Source of the DNA: Neocallimastix lanati (nom. inval.)
Taxonomy: Eukaryota > Neocallimastigomycota > Neocallimastigomycetes > Neocallimastigales > Neocallimastigaceae
Direction of reading: 5' to 3'
Length of the DNA stretch: 64,000 bases
NCBI GenBank assembly: GCA_016946835.1
Contig: JACVTC010000002.1
Location: forward strand, 391,001 to 455,000
In this document: positions 10,371 through 21,241 of the stretch, piece after piece
Position numbering within the stretch: position 1 is the first letter of the stretch
How the letters are laid out: each line of letters begins with the position of its first letter
Notes under the pieces: model-generated
What the model saw: only the letters and a program-made list of their open reading frames with translations
What the model was told of the DNA's origin: nothing
The model's database searches: none
Position numbers and translations under genes: made by a program

Positions 10371-10712
10371 TATTTCCAACACGGATCATACACAACTCAT
10401 AGGACTATTTAATATTAAAGAACCTAATAATATGCGCCACATTCAATGGTGCATAACAATCAGTATGTTAAGAATTAAAATTTTATATAAACCAGGAAAA
10501 AGAAACTATTTAGCAAATACATTATCCTGATGATAATAAGCTTGAAATTAAAAATAATAATGAAGAAAATAATAAATTAATAGTTCATAATACGCCACAA
10601 ATCAATACTTAAAATAATAAAAAAATTTCAAGTCTAAAAATTAAAAAAATCAAAATCCAAAATTTCAAAAATGGAGAGAAAAATGGTGGTATATAGACAA
10701 TTTGAAGTTTTC
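10371..10712 (+). mobile_element. Ty3/gypsy RNase H fragment
   Basis: The plus-strand translation TDHTQLIGLFNIKEPNNMRHIQW and ISMLRIKILYKPGKRNYLA is the end of a Ty3 RNase H. The tail (HNTPQINT ... KISSLKIKKI) parallels the sister copy at 19799-20038 on the opposite strand. The match to that copy runs on through the GGTGGTATATAGACAATTTGAA sequence into the edge of the copia LTR at 10714. It is a fossil copy of the same Ty3 family. Confidence 0.75.
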
Positions 10713-10713
10713 T

Positions 10714-10955
10714 TTTATTAATTGAATGTAATCTTGAGATAACTTTATTTATTATTATTTTTATCTATTATTAATAAAAGATTAATTTATATTTTTCATT
10801 AATTTTTATATGAATATCTTATGATGCTACAATATGTATATTATACATTGTACATGATGGTTAAGCCATATTTTCAATACATTTAATTATAATTAACTAT
10901 TAACTATATCTAAGAAATAAATATATATTAAATATTATAAACTTTATTTCTAATA
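10714..10955 (-). repeat. Copia 3' LTR
   Basis: On the minus strand it begins TATTAGAAATAAAG directly after the polypurine tract and ends near TTCAATTAATAA. It matches 17058-17277 over most of its length, including a palindromic core (ACAATATGTATATTATACAT at about 10830). The two LTRs differ at scattered positions, which suggests a moderately old insertion. Confidence 0.75.
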
Positions 10956-10967
10956 CCCCTCCTAAAG
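10956..10967 (-). other. Polypurine tract
   Basis: The minus strand reads CTTTAGGAGGGG directly before the 3' LTR. This is the expected position and composition for the plus-strand primer of a copia element. Confidence 0.65.
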
Positions 10968-11419
10968 TTTAGAATATTAAAATTCATACATAATTAGATC
11001 TCTAAACTTTTTCATAGCATTACTATTAAAGTATTTTGTAAAACCATCTGCAAGATTATCTTGAGATTTTATGTAGTGCAAACGAATTTTATTTTCTTTA
11101 ATATAATCCCTGACAAGGTTATATTTGATATCAATATGTCTCGTGTTTTGACTTATGGTTTTGTTCTCGCTGATGTATATCGTAGCTTTGTTATCTATAT
11201 TTATATTATACCATATGCATTGATTTGCACATGATCCTAAGGTATAATATTCACTTTTGGCAGTTTATGAAGATACAATGTGTAGTAGTTTTGAGTGCCA
11301 ATCAACAGGACCTGATCCAATTAATATGATGATATCTGTTGTCGATCTTTTTGTTGCTTCATCTCCTCCATAATCTGAATCTACATAAGCTCTTATCAAA
11401 TTATCTTTATTAAATTTTA

Positions 11420-11867
11420 AAAAACATAGACTGCACATACTGGGTACCCATCTCCCAATATGGCCATACAGTTATTAATTAACTGTAAGGTGATGAGTTA
11501 TTGGCATACTGTATCAGCTTCGCCGCTCTCAATCGTCGTTACACACTGCCCGGAGATGCATTCCTAACGTTCCTACATATATCTCTAATGACCACGAGCA
11601 TCAGAACGGAATCATTAACTCCTCCCTAGTGGGTGTAATCATTGGCGATTGGAAATATTACAACCATCAAGGTCTATGCTTAAATTCAAAGCGTAGTATC
11701 AGGGTTGGGTGAAATAATCATTTGAGGGAAAGCCTTATGAATATCACGTGTGGTCTCATGATATCCCAGGATAGAAACCTCATCCGATTATTTGGTGCCA
11801 TGCCCAGGATTCGAACCCCGCCCTCTACAGTAACCTGTATCGTCCTAACCGACTGGACCAACATGGC
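11420..11867 (-). mobile_element. tRNA-derived SINE, 448 bp, with 14-bp target duplication
   Basis: This sharply G/C-richer island lies inside copia RNase H. It is flanked by identical 14-bp repeats TTTATTAAATTTTA (11406-11419 and 11868-11881). Its minus-strand 5' end (11797-11867) is a 71-nt tRNA-like head with polymerase III A and B boxes. The body of about 370 bp has no coding potential and contains a small hairpin (11467-11487). The 3' end is a short T tract on the minus strand. These are the defining features of a SINE mobilised by LINE machinery. No second copy is in the window, so family size is unknown. The perfect duplication suggests a fairly recent insertion, later than the copia host. 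Confidence 0.85.
11797..11867 (-). promoter_or_regulatory. tRNA-like SINE head with pol III A and B boxes
   Basis: The 7-bp acceptor stem GCCATGT/GCATGGC pairs (one G-T). The D stem GTCC/GGAC is perfect. The A box is TGGTCCAGTCGG and the B box GGTTCGAATCC matches the consensus exactly. The T stem has one mismatch and the anticodon arm does not form a 5-bp/7-nt structure, so this is a SINE promoter and not a working tRNA gene. Confidence 0.8.
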
Positions 11868-13725
11868 TTTATTAAATTTTATTCCGTAATTTTTATTACC
11901 TTTGAGATATCTAAATACCTTCTTCATAAGTAGGATTTTTTGATTTCTTAGATGCTTTGTTAACAGTGTAGAGTATATCTGGCCTGGTACAAAGTCCTAG
12001 ATACATCAGGCTTCCAATAGCTTGTTTATATTTTGTGATATTAAAATCTTTATTTCTTAATTCCTCTATATTTTCTGGGATCATATTATCAACTGGCTTG
12101 TAATTTTCTATATTAAACTTCTTTAATAATTTTTCTAAATATTGTAATTGATGTAGTGTATAGCCATCTTTTTCTTTTACAAACTTTATTCCTAATATAT
12201 TATCAACTGGACCTATATCAGTGATAGTAAATCTTTCCTTTAATAATTGTTTAACTTTATTTATTTCAGTTTTCTTACCAGTAATAAGGATGTCGTCAAC
12301 GTGTACTGTTAGTATACATAATACCTCGTTACTTGTACCCTTTTTTACAATATATACACGGCTCGCTTTTGAGTCTTGTTAACCCGATTTTTCTTAACTC
12401 ATTGTTTAGAGTTTCATTCCATAATCTTCCAGACTGTTTCAATCGGTATAAATCTTTCTTCAGTTTCCAGTATCCTTTCCTGTAGCTTTCTGCGCCTTCC
12501 GGAACCTCCATGTAGATGTCTTCGTCCAGTTCTGCATTTAAATATGCAGTCTTGATGTCTATTTGATAGATATTAAAATTGTGTTGAACGGCTAATGCAA
12601 CAACAAGTCTTAGTGATTCTGACTATAGTGTGGGGTAAAACGTTTTGTCATAATCTATACCTTGTTTTTGCGTAATTCCCCTTGCAACTAGTCTTGCTTT
12701 TCTCTTGTTAATGGTATTTTCAGAATTGAGTTTATATCTGAATACACATTTTGTTGATATTAAATTTGTATTTTTTGGGATTGTTTTGACGAATTCATAA
12801 ACATTTAGATTTTTCATATTTAGTAATTCGTCATTCAATGCTTTAAGCCATTCATTTTTATCATTTTTATTGTAAATGTCGTTATAATTGTATGGCTCTT
12901 GTAAATTGTTTACTGTTAATAAAGATAAGTTTCTTTCTAAAATGCCTTTTATATTGAATGATTTTATTTTTTAATTTTTTGATTCTTCAATTTGTAGTTC
13001 TCTTTCTCGTTTTTTGTATGAATTATTATTGTTTATTTTATTTATATTATTGTTGTTATGTTTATTTAAATTGTTGTAAGTATTAATATAATTTTTTTTA
13101 ATGTCATTATCATTTAAATGAACATTAACTCCGTTATTATCTTTAATAGTCTTATTGTTATTATTATTTTTATTATTGTTTACATTTTTAATTTTTTGTT
13201 TATTTATATTTAATTTTAAATTGTTTTTGTTTTCATTTAAATTATTTGTTAAATTGTTTCCACAATTTAAATTTAAGTTATTTGAAAGCTTATTACTGCT
13301 CTTATTAATTTTATTAATATTACTGTTTATAACATTCTCTATAGAATTTAAATCCTTACCTTCATTGCTATTTACATCAGATGAATTATAATTTATATTA
13401 TTTTCATTTAAATTATTTAAATTTTGTTTATTTTCTTTTAAATTATTATTGTCATTTTGATCAATTATATTATTATTTTTATTATTATCATTATCATTAT
13501 TATTACTATTATTCGTATAAATACCTTTTAATTGCTCACCGTTTATGTTATTATTTTGACTTATATTTGACTTTAAATTTAAAAACGTATTAAATGGATT
13601 GTTTATCTGATCATTTAAATTATTATTTTAATTAAACTTAAAATTTGAATTATTTCTATTCAAATACAATTGACCATTATATTCATTTTGAGGATGGCTA
13701 TAATTCTCATTTTGAATATAATTAT

Positions 13726-14336
13726 TGTAATAAATCCGTCAATTAAAACAGACTATAACAATAAAAACACTAGAATTTAAACAAAAAAAAAATAAGAAAT
13801 TTCTTATATTAATAAATTCTTTTATTAATTATATATTTCTCTTTGTTATTAACTGTAAAATAGTTAATAACTAAAACATCGATTTAATTGAGAAAAATTA
13901 CATCTATTAATATTTTTTCTTATTACATTATTAATATATTATGTTATTTAATAATATGTATAAAGCTATTTATTTATAAACAAAAGATTTTTTAATTAAT
14001 AATTTTATTATTTATTAATTTACTAAAACTAAAATTAATTTTTTTAAACTATTTATTTTATTTATTATTTTAATAATTTAATAATTTTAATTATATATTT
14101 AATATTGAAAAACTATTTTTATTAATATTAACTATTTAAGATTATTTCTAAATTAATATTTAACTATTTAAAACTAAACTAAGCTAAATAAACTAATTAA
14201 AAAATATTTCAATTTAAAAAATAATTAAATTTTATTTCAATAAATTTTATATTAAAAAAATTCATATACATTAAATAAATTAATTGTACGAAAAATTAAA
14301 CTATTTAATGTATTAAAGATTTATTAAATCTTTACA
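13726..14336 (-). repeat. Solo LTR (TGTAA...TTACA family), TSD ATTAT
   Basis: This 611-bp LTR starts TGTAATAAATCC and ends AAATCTTTACA. Its flanks are ATTAT at 13721-13725 and ATTAT at 14337-14341, a perfect 5-bp target duplication. It is closely similar to 28974-29576 and 36035-36611. Orientation is taken from the chromovirus at 28974-34898, which has the same LTR on the minus strand. It is a solo LTR left by recombination of a full element. Confidence 0.9.
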
Positions 14337-14517
14337 ATTATTATATTTGTTCAAATATTTTAAATTATTAAAATTATTTAAATTCTGAAATCCTGCTTTG
14401 TAAATGAGCGGATTAAAATAATTTACAAAGGGTAAATTATTATATAAAGGCAATTATTTATTATAATTAAAATAATTTTGATAAAATTTATTTGGGTCAA
14501 TTATATTGGTCGGTGGC

Positions 14518-14622
14518 AAATTATTGAAATTATTTTGATTTAAATTATTTTGATTTAAATTATTTTGATTTATATTATTTTGATTTATATTATTTTGATT
14601 TATATTATTTTGATTTATATTA
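14518..14622 (-). repeat. 15-bp tandem repeat (NINQN coding), about 7 copies
   Basis: The plus strand repeats ATTATTTTGATTTAT or ATTATTTTGATTTAA about seven times. On the minus strand it codes NINQN/NLNQN units within the copia linker. The unit length is a multiple of three, so unit number can change without changing frame. Confidence 0.85.
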
Positions 14623-14879
14623 TTTTCTTCAAGGTCACCTTTCTTATTATTATTTTTATTCTCATTATAATCCTGAGTTAAGTGTTCTTGTTGTTCTTCT
14701 TCTATTTCGAAGTCCACTATTTCAGAAGTTGATGAAGGTGCTGGAGTATCTCCCGGAATATCTTCGAAAAACTCCACTGTCCTTAATATAATAACTTTAT
14801 TATTATTTATATCATATATAATATATGATGTTGGATTTATATCATTATAACCCAAAAATATTCCAGGTAGAGAGTTTCC

Positions 14880-15910
14880 GTTAAATTTTCTCCTTAAATG
14901 TTTGATATCCAAAGACTCTAAACTTGCTATAATCTACCTTTTCATTATAAAGTAGTTCAAAGGGCACACTATTTTTGTTTCCACGATGTGGTAAACGGTT
15001 ATGTATATAGTTTGCTGTCCTTAGAGCATCTTCCCAGAACTTGTGATTTAGTTTTCCATCCTTAAGCATTATAGATTAATGTTTCTTGAAACCTTTCTGC
15101 TCTTCCATTTTGTTGTGGATTGTATGGGATAGAGAATTGTTGTATTATCCCGTTGTCTTGGCAAAATCTTCTAAAATGATTGTTAGTAAACTCGGTTCCG
15201 TTGTCAGATCTTAAATATTTAATGTTTTTTCCAAAGATGTTTCTAATTTTTCTATACCACCTTTTGAAATTAATGAAGACTTCTCCCTTTGTTTTCATGA
15301 AGAAAACTCAACCGTACCTTGTATAATCGTCTAATATTGTTAGAAAGTACTTGTTTTTTGTACATAGATGGATCTAGAGCTGACACAGTATCATCAATAA
15401 CCTAAGCGTCTATGCTAAAGGTCAAAGTTTTCATCATTTAATGATAATATTATATTATCACACTTTATGTTATTTTCTTTCTTGTTTTTACTAAACCTAA
15501 GTATGCTCTTGAATGTCCATATTTTGTAAACTCTTGATGAATTTGAACTAGTAGTGAACAATTTATTCCTATCGGGTCCATAAACTGATGCAAGGTTTTT
15601 ATTATTATATCTATAAAAGACCATTTTATATCTATTTTCACTAAGGTTGTCAATAGACATTGAACTTCTTTTGAATACGGAAATGTATAATACATTCTTT
15701 AATGTAGTTTTGTTCTTGTTTACAAAACCTACGTATGTTCCTATATGAGTTGCTATTACGTTACCTCCATTTGCGAACTCTATTACTTTATAACATTCTT
15801 TTATATTATGTAGATTTTCGAGTTGATTCCTCATGTGATATGATGTTCCTGAGTCTAATGTCCAACAAGTTATTTGTTTGTTAACTTTATTGGAAGTGTT
15901 CTTCTCAGGA
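14880..15910 (-). pseudogene. Copia integrase and protease
   Basis: Protease signature: CWTLDSGTSYHM (about 15850-15880), then NVLYISVFKRSSMS. The integrase core follows: KYLRSDNGTEFTNNHFRRF and YNPQQNGRAERFQETL, then KFWEDALRTANYIHNRLPH and KFRVFGY. These match the copia at 39627-45838 closely in motif wording (RSDNGTEFT, NPQQNGRAER), so the two elements are related subfamilies. It is a fossil. Confidence 0.8.
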
Positions 15911-15949
15911 GATGAAACATAGTAGCTGAGATTTTGCTTTGTTTGTTGA

Positions 15950-16947
15950 TTAATAATTTCTACATCTATACCTCGGTTTTGTACAGTAATTGGATTCTGC
16001 TTGGTTGTTGGTGTTATAATCCTCAAATAGTGTATCTGTGAAATTACATTCGTTATCACTGTTTTTTATTTGTTTACTTTTTTCTTCTAGGCTATTTTCT
16101 TGTTCCCTTTTATTTCCTTTCTTATTTTTATTCTTAGGGTTGTGACAACAGTCCTTTGCTTTATGTTCTAGTTTGTTACAAATATAGCATTTTATTTGTC
16201 TATTATTTCTTTTTCTATTAATTTCAGTACTAAGAGTGACTGAATTCTTAATTTCTTTACTTTTATTTACAAAGCGTTTTGCCTTTAATTCCTTTAATTC
16301 CTTTAAATATTTTAATTCAGGCACCATTGTATTTAAATATTGAGAAGCGTCTTCCCATTTTCCTTTGAATGACATTAGACCTATTTCCATTGATATCTGC
16401 GTAGAAATAGCTATATATAAATAATTAAATTTCTTTTCTTTAGTTAAGCGATGGTCTAGGTCCTCTAACTCATCAAATAACATATAATTCGGATTAAATA
16501 AATTAATATCGTTTTCTGGGTCATAAGTAATGTTCCTTAATTGGTCCTTAATTTCAATAATTCGTTCTTCTTTTCCTTTGACATTTATTCCTCTATAATT
16601 TTGTAAATCTGGTATGCAGTTCGGGTGTCAAAATTAAGACTCTGCTTTATTTCTTTTGAAATACTATTGTTTAAGTAGAATTTTATTTCATTGTCTGAGT
16701 CTATTTGTTCATCTGATACTTCCTTCTTTATGAAGTACCACTAGAATCTTCAACTTTTTTTATATTTGGTTTCTTCACCTTTTGGTATCTCGTAGCTCCT
16801 TACGTATTTGAAGGCTTCTTTCGTAATATATTTTCTAAGTCTATGGTAGTTCAATAACAGTTTCATTTCTTGGCTCCATAGCCTGAAGTTGCCCCTATTA
16901 AGAATAGTCTTAGTGGCTACTTGGCCTCCTTTTCCTTTATCTGTCAT
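15950..16947 (-). pseudogene. Copia gag with zinc knuckle
   Basis: The gag start is near 16947 (MTDKGKGGQVATKTILNRGN, FRLWSQEMKLLLNYHRLRKY). Core helices continue with LFDELEDLDHRLTKEKKFNY and a CCHC zinc knuckle CYICNKLEHKAKDC at about 16140-16190. Basic NKNKKGNKRE and acidic stretches follow before the protease. It is fossil, with a few breaks. Confidence 0.75.
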
Positions 16948-17057
16948 TTCAATTTTTGTAACGTTAAATATTTTTTATTTAAATATTTTTTTTATATTAA
17001 TACGAGGTATATTTGCTAAACACTCAATTTTTAGTAAAGTCACTTAGACACTTAATC

Positions 17058-17277
17058 TATTATTAATTGAATGTAATCTTGAAACTACTTTATTTATTAT
17101 TATTTTTATTTGTTATTAATTATAAATTAATTTATATATTTCATTAAATGTTACATGAATATCTTATGCTGATACAATATGTATATTATACATTGTACAT
17201 AATGGTTAAGCCATAATTTCAATACATTTAATTTTAATTAACTATTAATTATATCTAAGAAATAAATATGTATTAAA
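17058..17277 (-). repeat. Copia 5' LTR with primer-site motif
   Basis: This matches the 3' LTR at 10714-10955. On its inner side the minus strand reads GATTAAGTGTCTAAGTGACT (17038-17057), which resembles GATTAATAGTCTCAGTGACT after the LTR at 39929. It is therefore a probable primer-binding site of the internal-tRNA type. The outer border is uncertain by about 10-15 bp. Confidence 0.65.
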
Positions 17278-17369
17278 TGATAAAGAATTTTCAAGATATT
17301 AAGTAAATTTTATTAAAAAAGTAAACAAAGAAAATCAATACAAATGTATTAAATTAATGTATTAGAAAA

Positions 17370-18085
17370 TGATAAAGTACGCCTATAGGTTCAAGTTCTC
17401 TTGTTGGGAGAAGGTTTATAAAGTTGTTATTTAATTATAAAATTTTATTTATTTATTATTTAAAAATAATTATAAAATTAATTAATACATGAATTTAATT
17501 ATTATTCGAAAATATAAAATAATTATAATATAATTTTGGCATAAAACTGTGCTGCAAAGAATAATTATAAAGAATTATTCTTGTTTTTATATTTGAAATT
17601 CATAATAAACTATTTAATTAATTCTCTTAGAGTAACTATTAAATATTTAAAGTATTTATTATAAAAGTATAAAGTAATAATATAAAATATTAAAATAAAA
17701 TATTCATAAAAATAATAATAAAAATATAAATTTATTATAATTAATAAAATATAAAATATTAATATAAAATAATAATTATTAAAATAATTAAAAATATAAT
17801 AAAATAAAATATTAAATATAAAAATAATAAAAATAATAAAAAGAAATTTATAAATTATTTCAATTTTAACATAACATAAAATTTGTGTAATAAATTTTAT
17901 GTTTACATTAATTTTTATGTTCTTTCATAATTTTATGTCTTTACATAATTTTAATTTTATCACGTTATTTTCGATCACGTTTTATTTATGTCACGAATTT
18001 GCAAATGATTTATTAATTTATTTTTATGTAATTATTAATTAAATAATTTATTAATAATTAAAGTTTTTATTTACGTTTTATATCA
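17370..18085 (-). repeat. Probable Ty3 3' LTR (TGATATAAAAC...TTATCA)
   Basis: On the minus strand a purine-rich AAGAAGGGACGAA is followed by TGATATAAAACG, the same first 11 bases as the LTR at 62114. The segment ends near ACTTTATCA at 17370, giving TGATA/TATCA ends. It is about 716 bp, longer than the 379-bp LTR at 62114, and the middle is too A/T-rich to align by eye, so the outer border is tentative. Confidence 0.45.
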
Positions 18086-18189
18086 TTCGTCCCTTCTTTA
18101 GTTACAACTATGGTATAGTTGTTGAATTAAATTTTATTATATTTTTAATATGTACTGGTCTTTCTAAAGGTAATTTTGTATTTGGGTCC

Positions 18190-19742
18190 ACTAATTTTAC
18201 GGTATTAAATTATTTTCCTGTAACTTCAAATGGACCTACAAAATAAGGATCAAGTTTATATCTAGAAAAATTTCGAACTTTCACTAAATCTCCTATTTTA
18301 ATTTCGTTTTGTTTATTCATACTAGTAATTTCTTCTCTTCGAGTTTCCCAATATTTATTATTCTTCTTTATATTATTACATGCGTCTATAACCCATTTAT
18401 TATGATTAATAAATTTTTCAATTAATAATTCTTCTTTACTTCCTTGTACATTCGAAGTTGGAAGAGATGAAGCTAATTCAAATGGTTGTTAATCTCTTCT
18501 TCCATAAAGTAACTCGAGACTTGAATATTTAGTAACTGAATTTTTCGAAGTTCTTAAAGCCCATAAAGCAAAAGGTAGGACAAGATCCCATTCTTTTTCT
18601 TTACTTGCTAATAGACGTAATAATTTTCCTATTTCTCTATTACGATTTTCAGTTAGACCATTAGATTCAGGATGATACGTTACAGTAAATTTAATGTATA
18701 CGTCATACAAATCCAAAAATATTTTTGTAAAATCTGAATTAAATTGTACACCATTATCAGTTGTAATTGTATTTGGTGTACCAAATTTTGCAAAAATTTG
18801 AGACAAAAAGTTGACTACGTCACATGAAGTAATGGTAGATAGCGGTTGTGCTTCTACCCAATTTGTAAAGTAATCTACTATAACAATAATATATTGATTT
18901 TCACTACTGGTTTCTGGTAGTGGTCCAATTATATCTAAACCCAAATGCGTAAAAGGAGCTTCTACTTGTGTTGCAAATTTTTTGGTAGGTTCAGGGATTT
19001 CGTTTCTTTTGTTTAATTGACAACTTTCGCATTTTGCAATAAATCTTTTTATATCTACTGTCATTCCTTTCCAGTAGAAAGATTTTCTTAATCGTTAATA
19101 TGTTTTATCAAAACCTTCATGACCGATGGCATGGGCTTTCCATATAAGATTGAATTTTTCTTCATTCGTGGTAATAATTTTTCTTAAATTTTCCTCTGCT
19201 TTCAAATATTTATTACCATCAATAGTTATTATATGATCATTAATGAATTTTTGCATAAATTCAGTAATATTTGAATTTTCTTCATTAATAGTTTCATTAT
19301 TATTTCCATTTTCTTCAATATTATTATTATTATTAACATTATTAGAATTAATAGTATTAATGGAATATATTTTATAAGTATTATTATTATATTCTTCACT
19401 TTTATGGTCTAGTATATTATCAATATATTTTATTGTATTATTTTTCAATTGATTTATTTGTCTTTTTAATTGACATAGATCATTAAAATTATGTTTTTCG
19501 TACATAGAAGAATTACCTTGGTTATATTGTAATATATAGGAATTTATATTTGCTAATATATTAGAATAATATTCAATTATATTTCTTTTTAATTGAAGTA
19601 ATTGAATTAAAAATTTTTTTAATTTACTCTGATTTAATTTTAATTTATTGAAATTTATATTGAGCCATATATTAGGATCATATTGTAATTTATTGAAATC
19701 CATATTGTCAGTAAAAAGATTAGAAATTTTTGAAAATTTCAA
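18190..19742 (-). pseudogene. Ty3 integrase with Asn-rich spacer
   Basis: The spacer (19200-19742) is Asn/Ile-rich. Near 19100-19150 HAIGHEGFDKTY begins the HHCC finger, which continues with KSFYWKGMTVDIKRFIAKCESCQ. The catalytic core shows HLGLDIIGPLPETSS, VIVDYFTNWVEAQPLS, TITTDNGVQFNSDF and TYHPESNGLTENRNREIGKL, then LPFALWALRTS. The C-terminal part reads VKLVDPNTKLPLERPV near 18180. This is a Ty3-type integrase without a visible chromodomain. It is a fossil. Confidence 0.8.
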
Positions 19743-19798
19743 ATTGTCTATATACCACCATTTTTCCCTCCATTTTTGAAATTTGAAATTTTTAAATT

Positions 19799-21232
19799 TT
19801 AAATTTTTTTAATTTTTAAACTTGAAATTTTTTTATTATTTAATATATTAATATGTGGCGTATTTGACTCTTTTAATTTCTTATTTTCTTTATTAGGATT
19901 ATTTTTAATGTCCATTTTGTTATCATTAATTTTTATTCTTAGCATACTGATTGTTATACACCATCGGATGTGGCGTATATTATCAGGTTCTTTAGTTTTA
20001 AATAATCCAATTAGTGGCTTATGATCTGTATATAACAAAGTTTCATGCTTATTACCTGATATGTAGTATTTGAACTCACTTGCACAGTAATATACTGCAG
20101 TACCTTCCAGGTCCGTAATACTGTAATAAAATTCAGCTTTGTTTAATGTTCTGCTTATGAAATGTATTGGATATTCTTTATTATCGTTTTAGTCCTTTTG
20201 AAGCAATACACCTCCAATACCTAGTTTACATGCGTCTGTCCTGATAATAAATTGTTTATTAAAATTTGGATAACGTAAAATTGGAGCAGAGATTAGTGCT
20301 TCTTTTAACTTATTAAAACTATCTTGATGTGTATTGTCCCATATATAAGGAACATCCTTTCGTAATAATTTATAGAGTGGCGCAGCAATCATAGCAAAAT
20401 TATTAATAAATTTTCTATAATAACCAACAGAACCTAAGAAAGATCTAAGTTCTGAGATATTTTCAGGTTTCAACCATTTAGCTATAGCATTGACTTTTGA
20501 ATTTATGGTTTTGAGGCCATTATTAGATACGACATGACCGAGTAGTTCTACCTCCTCCTTGAAGAAGCAACATTTTTCAATGTTGATTTTAACTTCATAT
20601 TTACGAAAGATTTTAAAAACTTGTTTAAGGTGTACAAGATGTTCTTCAAAAGAATTTGAAAATATGAGAATATCATCGAGAAAAACAAAAACACATTTAC
20701 CTAATAAATCGAAAAGAATACGATTCATTTCTCTCTGAAATGTGGCTGGAGCACCAGTTAGACCGAATGGCATAACCTTGTATATGAAATTTCCATATTT
20801 GGTAGTAAAACTTGTAAGATTAATACTATCTTCCGCCATACGTATTTGATGATACCCCGAAAATAAATCCAGAGTGGAGAATATTATAGCACCATCTAAT
20901 GAACTAAAAATTTCATCAATATTTGGAAGTGAATAAGAATCAGGAACAGTCATTGCGTTTAATTTCCTGTAATCAGTGCAAAGTCTCCATTTACCATTCT
21001 TTTTCATGACAAGAACAATTGGTGAAGACCAAGCAGAATAAGAAGGAACAATTAAGCCTTTATTAATAAGTTTAACAAGTTCAGCTTTCAATGCATCCGA
21101 TTTAAGCCTATTAAGTTTATAAAATCCACTCTTAAAAGGAACAGCATTTTGAAATAACTGGATATGATGAGGTTTTAGTTTTGAGGGAGAAAGTTGCTCA
21201 GACGAAGTGGCAACGATATCAATGAAATCCAT
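19799..21232 (-). pseudogene. Ty3 reverse transcriptase and RNase H
   Basis: A 347-residue open RT frame (20189-21232) shows, in order, ELVKLINKGLIVPSYSAWSSP, VMKKNGKWRLCTDYRKLNA, FSTLDLFSGYHQIRMAED, PFGLTGAPATFQREMN, VFVFLDDILIFSNSFEEHL and FLGSVGYYRKFI. The RNase H start (IIRTDACKLGIGGVLLQ) is near 20200 and its end (LYTDHKPLIGLFKTKEP) near 20000. All hallmark RT blocks are visible. It is one of the longer preserved frames in the window but belongs to a broken element. Confidence 0.85.
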
Positions 21233-21241
21233 TAAAAGTTT

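Larger units (their letters stand above)
11020..12840 (-). pseudogene. Copia RT and RNase H (with SINE inside)
   Basis: On the minus strand, RT begins near 12838 (LNMKNLNVYEFVKTIPKNTN, KARLVARGITQKQGIDYDKT) and continues with YRKGYWKLKKDLYRLKQSGR, VHVDDILITGK, HQLQYLEKLLKKF, LGLCTRPDILYTVN. RNase H follows with AYVDSDYGGDEATKRST, GSGPVDWHSK, DNKATIYISENKTISQNTRH and SQDNLADGFTKYF ending near 11020. The SINE at 11420-11867 interrupts the RNase H. It is fossil coding sequence. Confidence 0.8.
12960..14912 (-). pseudogene. Asn-rich linker between copia integrase and RT
   Basis: Between integrase (end near 14900) and RT (start near 12840) the minus strand codes a very long low-complexity linker of Asn, Lys, Ile and Asp. 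Part of it is a 15-bp tandem repeat coding NINQN (about 14518-14622). The right end carries the usual integrase C-terminal GIFLGYNDINPTSYIIYD and VEFFEDIPG. The solo LTR at 13726-14336 lies inside it. It is fossil. The opposite-strand Leu/Phe/Tyr-rich frames here are shadows. Confidence 0.65.
10714..17289 (-). mobile_element. Ty1/copia element with SINE and solo-LTR insertions
   Basis: This minus-strand copia element has LTRs at 10714-10955 and 17058-17277, a polypurine tract (10956-10967), RNase H and RT (11020-12840), a long Asn-rich linker (12960-14912), integrase (14880-15420), protease (15420-15910) and gag (15950-16947). It has been invaded by a SINE (11420-11867) and a solo LTR (13726-14336). 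It sits in the Ty3 fragment that ends at 10712. TTTTC occurs at both outer edges (10708-10712 and near 17290) and may be its target duplication. It is broken in several places beyond the two insertions. Confidence 0.8.

Noticed and set aside
11797-11867. Functional tRNA gene
   Set aside because: A and B boxes and acceptor and D stems are good, but no anticodon arm forms and the sequence continues into a SINE body bounded by target duplications.
13155-13593. Plus-strand Leu/Phe- and Tyr-rich frames
   Set aside because: Antisense of the Asn-rich copia linker; no complexity beyond the repeat bias.
17380-17420. B-box-like GGTTCAAGTTC suggesting a tRNA
   Set aside because: No A box, acceptor stem or D arm lies at the right distance; it sits near the end of a probable Ty3 LTR.
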